In this document: one piece after another, positions 48,330-56,822 of the stretch
Numbering within the stretch: the stretch's first letter is position 1
Layout of the letters: every line of letters begins with the position of its first letter
Assembly (NCBI GenBank): GCA_945861535.1
Contig: CAMAUZ010000023.1
Coordinates: 26,427-90,426, forward strand
Reading direction: 5' to 3'
Source of the DNA: Akkermansia muciniphila
GTDB taxonomy: Bacteria; Verrucomicrobiota; Verrucomicrobiia; Limisphaerales; BJHT01
Length of the DNA: 64,000 bases
Translations under genes and position numbers: made by a program
The notes under the pieces: generated by a model
What the model saw: only the letters and a program-made list of their open reading frames with translations
Databases searched by the model: none
Told to the model about the DNA's origin: nothing

Positions 48330-48773
48330 TCAAGCGAGCACCCCCTCCCCCGCGACCTCGATTTGGCCCGCAATCGCCTCGGGAATCGCCGCCGCGCTCA
48401 TCTTGCCGTGAGCGTCCCGCGTCACGCACACCACCGTCAGCTTCCCCCGCGCGACCTCCACCGGAGCCGCCCCGTTCAACTTGCGGAACTTGAACAGATA
48501 GCTCAACGACTTGGATTTCTTCTCGCACACCAGCATGTGAATCTCCACCTCATCCTCGAACCGCAGCGGCTGCCGGTAATCGCACGACGCATGCACCCGC
48601 GGCCAGCCCACCGGCGGATCCGTCGCCGTTGTCACAATCGAAAACCCCAGCGCCCGGAAAAACGCGTGCTCCGCCGATTCCATGTACCGGAAAAAATTCG
48701 AGTAATGAACGATCCCCGCCATGTCGGTCTCCGAAAACTCGACCCGGCGCACCACTTTGAATTCACTTGGCAT
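48330..48773 (-). CDS. YbgC-like hotdog acyl-CoA thioesterase
   Basis: 147 residues from the ATG giving [32 protein letters not shown], which holds the catalytic Asp (TDxxGxVHYxN) of 4-hydroxybenzoyl-CoA/YbgC thioesterases. The hotdog core continues with [18 protein letters not shown] and [11 protein letters not shown]. Hydrolyses acyl- or aroyl-thioesters. It is 13 bases from the glycosyltransferase stop, so in one transcript. With the chorismate-lyase-like and halogenase-like genes upstream it might release an aroyl product (inference); a housekeeping role is equally possible. Confidence 0.88.
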   Translation of the reverse strand: MPSEFKVVRRVEFSETDMAGIVHYSNFFRYMESAEHAFFRALGFSIVTTATDPPVGWPRVHASCDYRQPLRFEDEVEIHMLVCEKKSKSLSYLFKFRKLNGAAPVEVARGKLTVVCVTRDAHGKMSAAAIPEAIAGQIEVAGEGVLA

Positions 48774-48786
48774 AATCGCAATTCCC

Positions 48787-50118
48787 TCAATCTCGCCGTC
48801 CCGCCTCCACGCGCGCGCCTGCTCCGGGCGTCCGCGCCACCAAATCCGCAAACACCCGCCCCATCCCCTCCGCCATCGCCCGCACACTAAACCCCTGCTC
48901 CACCGCCCGCCGTCCCGCCTCGCCCAACGCCCGGGCCCGCACCCGATCCAGCACCAGCGCCTCAATCGCCTCCGCCAACGCCACCGCGCTCCGCGGCTCG
49001 CACAACACCCCGCCACCCGTCGCTCCGATCAACTCCGGAAACGCCGCCACCCGCGGCTGCACCACCGGCACGCCCGACGCCAGCGCCTCGATCACATACA
49101 ACCCAAACGCCTCGCCATACAGCGCCGGCACCGAAAACACCGTCAGCGACCGCAGAAACGCCAGCTTCTCCGCCCGGCTCAGATTCGGATGAAACTCCAC
49201 GTCCGCCGCCGCCCCCGCCGCGGCCAATCTCCGCTTCAAACCACCCACAAACGCCTCATCCCCCGGCCCGCACGACCCGCCAATGCGCAGCTTTAACCCC
49301 GTCACCCGCCCCCGCTTCCGCACTTCCAGATACGCCTCGACCAGCGTATCCAGCCCCTTCTCCGGACACATCCGCGCAAAAAAACCCAGCACCGGCGGCT
49401 CCGGCGCCACCGCCGCCGCATGATACCCCTCCAGGCTGATCCCATTCGGCACCACCCGCAGCCGATCCTCCGCCAGCCCCAGTCGTTTCGCCATCAACTC
49501 CCCGAAATACCGGCTCGGCGCGATGAACAAATCCACGTCCCGCCCGCGCTCAGCCAACGTGCGCCACACCTCGCCCCGCACCGGCTCCGGCATCGCATCC
49601 AGAAACGCGTCCTCCCCCTGCAACGTGCAGACCACGCTCGCCCCCAACTCCCGCTTCAACCTCCGCGCCAGGCCAACCAACATCGCGTTCGACAAGCACA
49701 CCACGTCCGGCTTCGCCTGCGTTCGCAACCACGCGATCAGCCCCTCCAGCTCGCGCGCCTGATTCCCCTCCTCGCCCCGCAACATCGACAACGTCAGATC
49801 CCCGACCTCCGCCGCCCGCGTCTTCGCCGCCCGCCCCGCCACCAGCTTCAACCATACCGGCGACGCCACCAGCCGATGCAGCCACTGCGGCGCCCGCCGG
49901 AACGGCGGAAAAACCTGCTCCAGATACACATTGATCCCATTAAAAAAAATCGGCGTCCCCGCGCTCTGATTCTCCTCGTCCAGCGTCATCGGCAAATACA
50001 ACGGCACCATCAGCGGCGCATGCCCCTGCCGCCGCAACTCCGCCACCAGCGCATTGTCGCGGAAACAATTGCCGCAATACATGCCACCCGCGCCCGGCGT
50101 GATTTGTACGATGTTCAC
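48787..50118 (-). CDS. Glycosyltransferase family 4 (GT-B)
   Basis: 443 residues. N-lobe: MNIVQITPGAGGMYCGNCFRDNALVAELRRQGH with the Gly-rich acceptor loop. C-lobe: PNGISLEGYH, FFARMCPEKGLDTLVEAY and the nucleotide-sugar motif E-x7-E in EAFGLYVIEALASGVPVVQP. A cytosolic, retaining transferase. A long segment MYCGNCFRDNALVAEL with two Cys is a subtype trait. Acceptor unknown; it may glycosylate a lipid or the aryl product of its neighbours. Confidence 0.92.
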   Translation of the reverse strand: MNIVQITPGAGGMYCGNCFRDNALVAELRRQGHAPLMVPLYLPMTLDEENQSAGTPIFFNGINVYLEQVFPPFRRAPQWLHRLVASPVWLKLVAGRAAKTRAAEVGDLTLSMLRGEEGNQARELEGLIAWLRTQAKPDVVCLSNAMLVGLARRLKRELGASVVCTLQGEDAFLDAMPEPVRGEVWRTLAERGRDVDLFIAPSRYFGELMAKRLGLAEDRLRVVPNGISLEGYHAAAVAPEPPVLGFFARMCPEKGLDTLVEAYLEVRKRGRVTGLKLRIGGSCGPGDEAFVGGLKRRLAAAGAAADVEFHPNLSRAEKLAFLRSLTVFSVPALYGEAFGLYVIEALASGVPVVQPRVAAFPELIGATGGGVLCEPRSAVALAEAIEALVLDRVRARALGEAGRRAVEQGFSVRAMAEGMGRVFADLVARTPGAGARVEAGRRD

Positions 50119-50183
50119 AAAGAGTTGTCAGTGATGTGCCAGGCGACCGAATTGTCGGTAACAAAATGACTTCGTCTCTTCCA

Positions 50184-50222
50184 ATTCCCCTGCCCTAAAT
50201 TCCCCTGCCAATACCAGTTCCC
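50184..50222. repeat. ATTCCCCTGCC-type repeat between glycosyltransferase and flavoprotein genes
   Basis: ATTCCCCTGCC, AAATTCCCCTGCC and a decayed AGTTCCCCTGTC. Single arm. Confidence 0.65.
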
Positions 50223-50227
50223 CTGTC

Positions 50228-51505
50228 TCACCCCGCGCCCAACGGCTGCCCCACCGGCAATTCCTCCGGCACCGGCGCAAATTCCCGTATCCGCTCCCAC
50301 AAGCGCGAAAAATCCTTGTCCACATCCCCGCTCAGACAATCCGTGATGTCCCCCGCCAACTCCGGATACTTCATGACCACATCCTTGAAGCTGAAGTTCG
50401 GATGATAAAATGCGTACACCAGCTTCCGCATGTTCTCGATCCCCCGCCGCAGCCCCGTCGCGTAACCCGCAAACCGTTCCGGTGTAAAATCCCCCGCCCC
50501 AAGCGCCTCATGCACCGCCTCCCCTGCCATCACCCCGCTCTTCAACGCCAGCATCAGCCCGCTGCTGAACACCGGATCGAGAAAACAAAACGCATCCCCC
50601 ACCAGCAGCAACCCCTCACTCCCGCAATGCCGCGCATGAAACGAATACTCACTCGTAAGATAGTAAGGCCCCACCTGCCGCCCCACCGCCAAATGCTCCT
50701 TGATCCACAAATTCTCATTCACCTCCCGCAGGAACATCTTCTCCGGATCACGCACCCCGTCCCGCGACAGATACTTCCCCTCCGCCACCACCCCCACACT
50801 CACCATGTCGTTGTGCTGCGGTATGTGCCAGAACCACCCCTTCTCCGGCACAAACGCCACCGTCGTCTGCCCCTCATCCACACCCGCCTCGCGCTTCGAC
50901 CCCTGATAATAAGTCCACACCGCCACCTTGTTCAGATACGGATCCTTCACCCGCCACCCATTCCGCACCGCCGCAAACGCCTCCTTCCCCGTGCAATCCA
51001 ATGTCATCGGCGCGCGATACTCGACCACCTCTCCCGACTTCGTCTGCGCCCGCACCCCCGTCACCTTTGCTCCCTCCCGCAACAACTCCTTCACCGTCAT
51101 TTTCTCGAGCACCTCCGCGCCCCGTGCCCGGGCATGCTCCATCAACATCTGATCAAACTCACTCCGCAACACCTGCCACGTTTGCGCCACCGTCTCCCGG
51201 TCATAACGATTAAAAAAATAAAACGGCTGACTCGCCCGGCCGTTCGGCGAAACAAACAGAACGCTATACTTCTTCTGAAACGCCGACGCCTTCATCCGCG
51301 CCACCAATCCCAGCCGCTCCAGCGGCTGATAGGTGAACGGAATCAGCGACTCCCCCACGTGATACCGCGGAAATTTCTCCCGCTCGAGCACCAGCACCCG
51401 CCGCCCGTACTCCGCCAGAATCGCCGCCGCCGAGCATCCCGCCGGACCGCCACCGATGACCACCACATCGAAATCGTTTTTCGCTTTCATAGGCTTCATT
51501 TCCAT
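50228..51505 (-). CDS. FAD-dependent halogenase-like monooxygenase
   Basis: 425 residues from the ATG giving MEMKPMKAK (MKPMKAK or MKAK remain possible starts). FAD motif GGGPAG near residue 18, then EREKFPRYHVGES. The halogenase signature W-x-W-x-I-P is intact (GWFWHIPQHN, about residues 224-229). A Lys lies at the position of the halogenase HOCl-relay Lys (FQKKYSVLF, about 79). The C-terminal GDAFCFLDPVFSSGLMLALKSG matches the CmlS/PltA-type branch. These features fit flavin halogenases of aryl or pyrrole substrates, though some members of this branch only reduce or hydroxylate. Upstream is a chorismate-lyase-like gene. Confidence 0.75.
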   Translation of the reverse strand: MEMKPMKAKNDFDVVVIGGGPAGCSAAAILAEYGRRVLVLEREKFPRYHVGESLIPFTYQPLERLGLVARMKASAFQKKYSVLFVSPNGRASQPFYFFNRYDRETVAQTWQVLRSEFDQMLMEHARARGAEVLEKMTVKELLREGAKVTGVRAQTKSGEVVEYRAPMTLDCTGKEAFAAVRNGWRVKDPYLNKVAVWTYYQGSKREAGVDEGQTTVAFVPEKGWFWHIPQHNDMVSVGVVAEGKYLSRDGVRDPEKMFLREVNENLWIKEHLAVGRQVGPYYLTSEYSFHARHCGSEGLLLVGDAFCFLDPVFSSGLMLALKSGVMAGEAVHEALGAGDFTPERFAGYATGLRRGIENMRKLVYAFYHPNFSFKDVVMKYPELAGDITDCLSGDVDKDFSRLWERIREFAPVPEELPVGQPLGAG

Positions 51506-51540
51506 TCCGACGGCCGAACATGGCCGCAAAACCCGTCCGT

Positions 51541-52107
51541 TCAACCCGCCGGCGGCAGAATCTCCACAATCTCCGCCAGCGGCCGCTGCTGGGGATCCCA
51601 CAACGTGTTCCGCCGCCCATACAAATCATGCTCACCCGTCAACCCCAGCGCCGCGTTGATAAACGCATCCGACCGCAGCCGCAGAAACGCCTTCGGCCGG
51701 CTTGTGTGCGTCACCCCGCACTCGTGCAAAATGTGACCCAGCGGCAGCCGCTCCTCCAAAATCTCCTGCCGCGCCTTCGGCTTGAACAACAGCAGGTTGA
51801 TCTTGATCGCCCCAAACTCCACCGGCCGCTCCCCCTTGTCCGTCACCAGCACCACTTCCCGGAAATAAAAGTCATCCCGCCGCTGCCGCCGCAGCACCCG
51901 CAAATGCACCGAGTCCCGGTGAAACTTCTCCAGCGTCGGCGTCATGTCATCCTGATGCACCAACAGCGTCTTGTAAGGCTCCGGCACCGCCCCCCCCGGC
52001 ACCGCCTCGATCACCGGCAACGTCATCCCCGCCAACGCATAGAACTCATCCAATGGATACGCAATTGGAAGAACCATGGGAGAAGTAGCGGCTTTGGACA
52101 TAGGCAA
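51541..52107 (-). CDS. Chorismate-lyase-like (UbiC/DUF98-type) protein
   Basis: 188 residues. Conserved pattern: LVHQDDMTPTLEKFHRDSVHLRVL, then FREVVLVTDKGERPVEFGAIKINL (with the PVEFG element), EERLPLGHIL, SRPKAFLRL, and the C-terminal LYGRRNTLWD and VEILPP. These match the chorismate lyase fold, which releases 4-hydroxybenzoate from chorismate. Active-site Glu/Arg residues are compatible but cannot be confirmed by eye. It lies 35 bases upstream of the halogenase-like gene, so an aryl substrate made by this enzyme could feed the flavoprotein. Alternatives: an uncharacterised DUF98 enzyme. Confidence 0.7.
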   Translation of the reverse strand: MPMSKAATSPMVLPIAYPLDEFYALAGMTLPVIEAVPGGAVPEPYKTLLVHQDDMTPTLEKFHRDSVHLRVLRRQRRDDFYFREVVLVTDKGERPVEFGAIKINLLLFKPKARQEILEERLPLGHILHECGVTHTSRPKAFLRLRSDAFINAALGLTGEHDLYGRRNTLWDPQQRPLAEIVEILPPAG

Positions 52108-52108
52108 A

Positions 52109-52550
52109 AACGTTCAACGCTCAACGCTCAACTTTGAACTTCCAACGCCCGACTTCGCCGTTCGGATGCTCTTGGCGAATATGCGAATTAACTCTTCCGT
52201 TTCGCCTACCAATGATTCAACTGGTCTCGTCTCTCGGGTGAGAGGAACTCGAAGCATCAGCCGCAACCAACGGCGCGACTCTCGTAGTTCCTTCAGGCAG
52301 ATGCTCAACTTGTGAACAAAATCATCCCGCGACTCCGCCGCCTGCGCCTCGCCATGATTAGGGAGCGGTGACGTCCCCGAGCGCAGCAACTGCCCCGCCA
52401 CATGATTGCCAGCGCGCGTATGCGGCACCCGCTCAGTCAATCGAATGATTTCCGCCGCATAGTCAAGCAACCGCTCCTCCAGGTCAAAAGCAGCCGCCCG
52501 TCCATCCGCCCCCGTTGGACGTTGAACGTTGGACGTTGAACGTTGAACGT
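52109..52550. repeat. Inverted tandem-repeat blocks framing the four-helix-bundle gene
   Basis: The left block, 52109-52150, has units (CGTTCAACG, CTCAACGCT, CAACTTTGAAC). The right block, about 52513-52550, reads GTTGGACGTTGAACGTTGG-type 9-base units. As reverse complements the blocks align over about 37 bases starting CGTTCAACG. They sit on both sides of, and extend into, the 52114-52593 gene. Confidence 0.7.
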
Positions 52551-52593
52551 TCCCCATCTCATTCCCCCCTTCCTTCCCCATTTTCTCGTTCAT
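52114..52593 (-). CDS. Four-helix-bundle (S23/IVS/Avd-like) protein
   Basis: 159 residues if started at MNEKMGKE, which has GAGGAG nine bases upstream; starts at 52614 and 52557 are alternatives. The conserved part is FDLEERLLDYAAEIIRLTERVP, then AGNHVAGQLLRSGTSPLPNHGEAQAAESRDDF, LKELRESRRWLRL and ESLVGETEELIRIF: the S23/IVS ribosomal-intervening-sequence family, also close to the Avd subunit of diversity-generating retroelements. Both termini are translated repeat DNA (NVQRSTSNVQRPT near the N-terminus; SSKLSVER at the end), as if the gene sits inside a repeat-bounded unit. No reverse transcriptase is present. Confidence 0.82.
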   Translation of the reverse strand: MNEKMGKEGGNEMGNVQRSTSNVQRPTGADGRAAAFDLEERLLDYAAEIIRLTERVPHTRAGNHVAGQLLRSGTSPLPNHGEAQAAESRDDFVHKLSICLKELRESRRWLRLMLRVPLTRETRPVESLVGETEELIRIFAKSIRTAKSGVGSSKLSVER

Positions 52594-52606
52594 GCCCATT
52601 CGCTCC

Positions 52607-53962
52607 TCACGCATACCTCGTCGAGCGATGCTCCGCCTTGAAAAATTCCATCAACAGCCTATCCACCTGCAACAACGCCTCCCTTGTCAGCACAATCCTA
52701 TCCCCCTCCACACTAAGGAATCCCCACTCCTGCAATCGCGCCAGCGGCCCCGCAAACTGCTCCACCGGATCCGTCCCGAACTTGGCCTTGAACTGACTCC
52801 GACTGTTCGCCCCCAGCTTCAGCATCAGCATGAACTCCCGGATATACCGATCATCCGGTTTCGTCGGATACGCCCGGAAGATCGGCAACTCCCCCGCCTC
52901 CACCTTCGCCAGATACGGATCAAAATCCGCCTGGTTCTGATAGTGAACCCCGTTGATATGCCCAAAGCTCGCCACCCCCACCGACAACAAATCCGCGCCA
53001 GAAAACAACCCCTCGCGATACAGAAATTGCACCTGCGCCGGATCACGCACCACCGTGCTCGTGCTGTTCACCGCATAACCCACCTTCTCAAACTCGCGGA
53101 ACGCATAATCCACCCACCGCCGCTTCGTCTCCCAGTCCGCCACCGGTGCCACCAGCTTCCCCTGCGCCTTCATCTGCTGATAGATGCCCGTGTTATATGG
53201 CACCTCCATCTGATACACCGTCAGCGAATCCGGCCGCAGCGCCACCGCCTTCGCCACCGTCTCCACCCACTTCTCCTCCGTCTCCTCCACCATGCCGGCA
53301 ATCAGATCGATGTTGATCTGCGGAAACCCAATCTCCCGCGCATACGCATACGCCCGCGCAATCTCCTTCGACCGATGCGCCCGCCCGTTGATTTCCAAGA
53401 TATGATCGTCGAAATGCTCAATCCCCAGCGACAACCGCGTCACACCCAGTTCCCGAATCGCCCGCAGCTTGTGATCCGTCAGCGTCCCCGGCTCCGCCTC
53501 GAACGTGACTTCCTCCGCCTCCTCCCACGACAGCAACCGCTTCATCCCATCCGTCAGATGCTTCAACTGATCCGGACTAAGATAACTCGGCGTCCCCCCT
53601 CCGAAATAGATGAACTTCGGCTTCCGCCCGCCAATGAAAGGCTTGCCCGCATACAACTCCAGTTCCCGCAACACCGCATCCACATAACTCTTAATCGCTG
53701 CCGAATCCTTGTCCGTATAAACCTTAAAGTAACAGAAATGACACCGCTTCCGGCAAAACGGAATATGCGTGTACAACCCCAGCGGCACCCCCGCCCGCGG
53801 ACCCAACTCCAACGCCGCCCGCAACTCCGGCACAAACTCCGGCTTCCAAAACGAAAACGGCGGATAGTTGGTGACAAAGTAATTACCCGCCGTGGTCTCC
53901 TGATGGAGCGGTGGCGCGGTAGGCACCGCCGGAATGGTAACTGCAGGTGCGATATTGCTCAT
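52607..53962 (-). CDS. HemW/HemN-like radical SAM protein
   Basis: 451 residues from the ATG giving MSNIAPAVTIP (in-frame upstream Mets are inside the propeller gene). Cluster motif C-x3-C-x2-C in CRKRCHFCYFK, then IYFGGGTPSYL (SAM Gly-motif), EAEPGTL, LSLGIEHFDD and IDLIAGMVEET. This is the coproporphyrinogen III oxidase-like class. The Tyr-rich PFCRKRCHFCYF and the C-terminal HemN-like winged helix (residues ~370-440, ending LLQVDRLLMEFF) indicate a heme-chaperone HemW-like or related methyl/alkyl-transfer enzyme. Clustered with aryl-acid-type genes, so a biosynthetic role is possible. Confidence 0.85.
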   Translation of the reverse strand: MSNIAPAVTIPAVPTAPPLHQETTAGNYFVTNYPPFSFWKPEFVPELRAALELGPRAGVPLGLYTHIPFCRKRCHFCYFKVYTDKDSAAIKSYVDAVLRELELYAGKPFIGGRKPKFIYFGGGTPSYLSPDQLKHLTDGMKRLLSWEEAEEVTFEAEPGTLTDHKLRAIRELGVTRLSLGIEHFDDHILEINGRAHRSKEIARAYAYAREIGFPQINIDLIAGMVEETEEKWVETVAKAVALRPDSLTVYQMEVPYNTGIYQQMKAQGKLVAPVADWETKRRWVDYAFREFEKVGYAVNSTSTVVRDPAQVQFLYREGLFSGADLLSVGVASFGHINGVHYQNQADFDPYLAKVEAGELPIFRAYPTKPDDRYIREFMLMLKLGANSRSQFKAKFGTDPVEQFAGPLARLQEWGFLSVEGDRIVLTREALLQVDRLLMEFFKAEHRSTRYA

Positions 53963-53978
53963 ATTAAAAGTCTTTGGG

Positions 53979-55214
53979 TCATCTGGTCGGTTTCGCTGCA
54001 AAACAATACACCCCCCCATCCTGCGAACCCACCACGACCTTCCCTTCGGCCACCGCGGGCGAGCTGCTCACGGCCTCACCTATCTCGTAGTTCCAGAGTT
54101 CCTTCCCATCCGCCAGCGCCACCACATACAGCCGCCCATCATCGGATCCCACGACAATCCGGTCGCCGCAGACCACGGGCGAGCTGTCCACTTTGCCCTG
54201 CGTCGAGAAGGTCCACACCACCTCGCCGGTCGCGCGTTTCAGGCAGTGCAGGCGCTTGTCACGGCCACCGAAGATCACGAACTCCTTCGTCAGTGCCGGC
54301 GACGAAAAATAGGCAAACGCCCGGTCCTTGTAGCTCCACGCGATCTTCCCCGCGATGGTGTCGATACACAGGAACTCGTTTTCGTATTGCCCTACGAACA
54401 CCTTTCCATCCGCTATCGCCGCCGAGCCGCCGATGTAAGCCCCCGCCTCGACCTCCTTGATTTTCGTGCCGTCCGTCAGCGAAATCACATGCAGCAGCGC
54501 ATCGCACCCGCCGAACACCGTCACGCCATCCGACACCGCGGGCGAGCCGTTGATGTAATTACCCGTCTCATAGACCCAGTTGCTCTTGCCCGTCACCGCA
54601 TCCAGACAGTGCAGCTTGAAATCATAGCTTCCCGCCAGAATCCACGTCGCGTCCCCCTTCGGCGACTGAACCCAGTTCGGTGCGCCGAGAATCTTGTCCC
54701 CCGTCTCATGCTTCCACACGAGCTTCCCGGTAGCCGAGTCGAGCGCGTAGAGAAAACCATCCGATGACCCGATGTAAACCCGCCCCGCCAGCACTAGCGG
54801 CGACGACTCGATCGGCCCCTCCGTCTTGAACGCCCAAACCTTTTTCCCATCGCCCAGCCCGATGGCGTAAACGTGCTGGTCATCCGACCCCACAAACACC
54901 CGCCCATCCACAATCGCCGGCGACGACTTCACCGGCCCGCCCGTCTTGAAACTCCACGCCAGCGCCAGCGCGTCCGGCAACCTTTCGTTGGAAATCCCGA
55001 GCAACCCCGGACTCCCACGAAACATCGGCCAGCTCGACCGCTGCGGTTTCGCCACCTCGGCACCTTTCGCGGCGTCCTTCCCCGACTCCTTTGCCACCGC
55101 TTTGGCTGCCGCGTCCTGCGACTCCGCCGTGCAGCCCGCCGCCGCCAGCAAAACCGCCAACCCGAGCGCCCAAGCTCCCCGGGGAATTGCCGAAACTGAT
55201 CGCATTACGTTCAT
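53979..55214 (-). CDS. PQQ-type beta-propeller lipoprotein (BamB-like)
   Basis: 411 residues from MNVMRSVSAIPRG, with lipobox LLAAAGC, an Ala/Lys-rich tether, then an eight-bladed-type propeller. Repeats follow the pattern SSPAIVDGRVFVGSDDQHVYAIGLGDGKKVW about seven times, to the last blade ending GGVYCFAAKPTR. Outer-membrane or periplasmic anchored. BamB-like scaffolds help outer-membrane protein assembly, but in Verrucomicrobiota such PQQ-like repeat proteins are expanded and mostly uncharacterised. The radical SAM gene begins 16 bases downstream. Confidence 0.88.
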   Translation of the reverse strand: MNVMRSVSAIPRGAWALGLAVLLAAAGCTAESQDAAAKAVAKESGKDAAKGAEVAKPQRSSWPMFRGSPGLLGISNERLPDALALAWSFKTGGPVKSSPAIVDGRVFVGSDDQHVYAIGLGDGKKVWAFKTEGPIESSPLVLAGRVYIGSSDGFLYALDSATGKLVWKHETGDKILGAPNWVQSPKGDATWILAGSYDFKLHCLDAVTGKSNWVYETGNYINGSPAVSDGVTVFGGCDALLHVISLTDGTKIKEVEAGAYIGGSAAIADGKVFVGQYENEFLCIDTIAGKIAWSYKDRAFAYFSSPALTKEFVIFGGRDKRLHCLKRATGEVVWTFSTQGKVDSSPVVCGDRIVVGSDDGRLYVVALADGKELWNYEIGEAVSSSPAVAEGKVVVGSQDGGVYCFAAKPTR

Positions 55215-55309
55215 ATCCGCTGCCCAGAAACCCACTCCGCGCCCGACCGCGCCAGGCGCCGAAATGTTGCCGCGAACTATCAAACCCGCCCGCCGGCATT
55301 GCAAACAGA

Positions 55310-55329
55310 ATAATACCTACACGTATTAT
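55310..55329. promoter_or_regulatory. Short dyad ATAATAC / GTATTAT upstream of propeller gene
   Basis: ATAATAC-CTACAC-GTATTAT: a perfect 7-bp palindrome with a 6-base centre in otherwise GC-rich DNA, about 100 bases upstream of the propeller lipoprotein start. Possible operator or part of its promoter. Confidence 0.4.
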
Positions 55330-55482
55330 CTGCGCGCGACCGCGCCCGGTGCCTCCCGAAATTGTGGGTGAAGGGCAAGGCCGGGCGCGGGGCAGCGGCA
55401 CGCAAGGAGCGCGGCATTTATGCCGCTTCAGCGTGCGGCACGCCGGGCGGGTGCGAACGCACTGCGACGTTCGGGCGGTGAA

Positions 55483-55498
55483 GCGGCGTGAACGCCGC
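55483..55498. repeat. Palindromic hairpin GCGGCG-TGAA-CGCCGC
   Basis: Same hairpin family as 2678, 30430 and 30730; the upstream 30 bases (GGTGCGAACGC, GGGCGGTGAA) recur at 45761-45794. Confidence 0.6.
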
Positions 55499-55520
55499 GC
55501 GCCCGCCGCGACACCCGCCG

Positions 55521-56822
55521 CTACTTCACCCCCGTCACCACCGGCTGCGTCCACGCCATCTCCAGTTCCCCGGCGACGCTTCCATTCACCTTCAACTTGG
55601 ATGAAACCACCCGCGCCCGGACGTAAATCTCATCCCCCTTCAGCTCATACGCCGCCTCCGTCCCCGCGACCTCCGCCAGCACCGCACCCACGTCCGCGCT
55701 GTAGCGATGCGTGATGCGCAAGGCGTCGCCGCTCGGCCCGCGCACCGGCTGGCTTTTCGGATCGAACCCCTTGCGCGTGCCGATGAACTGCGTCTTGTAA
55801 GTCACCCCCGGCTCGCCGCGAATCGTCAATGCCAGCCGCGTTTTCTCTCGCTTCACGTCCATCAACTCGACGCCGTTCGACGAGTAAAAATCCCCCGCCT
55901 CCAGCGCCGCGATGAGTGCTTCCGGCGTCAACGTCTCCGCGCGCACCACCACCCAGCCGCGGCCCACATTCGATTTGCCGACCGCGTTCGTGTGATAGTG
56001 ATGCGAATCATCCGTCGCCAATCCGAACACCGGCTCGAGGCTCAACTCGGTCAGCCGCCGCGTCAGCACGATGTCCCAGATGCGCTCGGTCCCCGCGTGG
56101 TTCGTGTCGCCCTCGTTGTGAACCGTTGGATGCCCGTTGTACACCTCGAAGAACCGCTCCCCGCGCACCTGCATCAACTCCTCCGCTGTCACGCCCCAGC
56201 CGAAGTTCGGATGATTCAAATGCGGGAACATCGGCTGCCCCGTGCGCCGCCGCTGCTCGAACACCGCGTTGATGTTGTTCTGCATCACCTCCACCACGTT
56301 GCTGCCGCCGCGCGGCTTCAGCAGCTCGCGCACGTTCGTCACGTTGATATGGATCGGCCCCGTCTTGTATTTGTCCGTGACCTCCTCGCTCGACAGCAGC
56401 AGAAACTTCCCCGGCTCGTCGAACAACGGCCGATAAGCCGCCAGTGTCTTCAACTGCACCTGCGCTTTGCCCTTCTCCTCGCGCCGCACGACCCATCTCT
56501 CGCCGTGCCGCGCGAGATACTTTTGCAGCGCCTGCACACCGAATTTGTTCGACGACACCGTCACCCACTTTTCGCCCTCCGGCAGGATGTTGTGATCCGA
56601 AATGCCGAGAAAATGATAGCCGCGCTGCTTATACCACTCGGTGATCATCTCGGGATAATCATCGCCATCGCTCCACAGCGAATGCGTGTGCAAATTCCCC
56701 TTCCACCACCGCGCCCCGGCCTCCGCCGCCCCCGCCCGCGAACCACCGCCGCCGCTGGCAAAAGCAATTCCGCCCACCACCACCACAACCCGAACCCAAT
56801 CCACCAACGCGCGCATTTTCAT
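55521..56822 (-). CDS. PHP-domain metal-dependent phosphohydrolase, exported
   Basis: 433 residues from the ATG giving MKMRALVDWVR, with a membrane-type signal (VDWVRVVVVVGGIAFASGGG). PHP metal motifs: HTHSLWSDGDDYPE near residue 44, GISDHN, the central EEV, and a later H-x-N in FPHLNHPNFGWG; VFGLATDDSHHYHTNA gives the remaining ligands. The C-terminal ~110 residues form a beta-rich domain (LALTIRGEPGVTYKTQF; ALRITHRYSADVG). Probably a secreted or periplasmic phosphodiester or sugar-phosphate hydrolase; the exact substrate is unknown. Adjacent to the propeller gene across 300 bases of hairpin repeats. Confidence 0.85.
   Translation of the reverse strand: MKMRALVDWVRVVVVVGGIAFASGGGGSRAGAAEAGARWWKGNLHTHSLWSDGDDYPEMITEWYKQRGYHFLGISDHNILPEGEKWVTVSSNKFGVQALQKYLARHGERWVVRREEKGKAQVQLKTLAAYRPLFDEPGKFLLLSSEEVTDKYKTGPIHINVTNVRELLKPRGGSNVVEVMQNNINAVFEQRRRTGQPMFPHLNHPNFGWGVTAEELMQVRGERFFEVYNGHPTVHNEGDTNHAGTERIWDIVLTRRLTELSLEPVFGLATDDSHHYHTNAVGKSNVGRGWVVVRAETLTPEALIAALEAGDFYSSNGVELMDVKREKTRLALTIRGEPGVTYKTQFIGTRKGFDPKSQPVRGPSGDALRITHRYSADVGAVLAEVAGTEAAYELKGDEIYVRARVVSSKLKVNGSVAGELEMAWTQPVVTGVK

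Noticed and set aside
52114-52614. Diversity-generating retroelement based on the Avd-like protein
   Set aside because: No reverse transcriptase, no template/variable repeat pair and no adenine-biased variation in the window.
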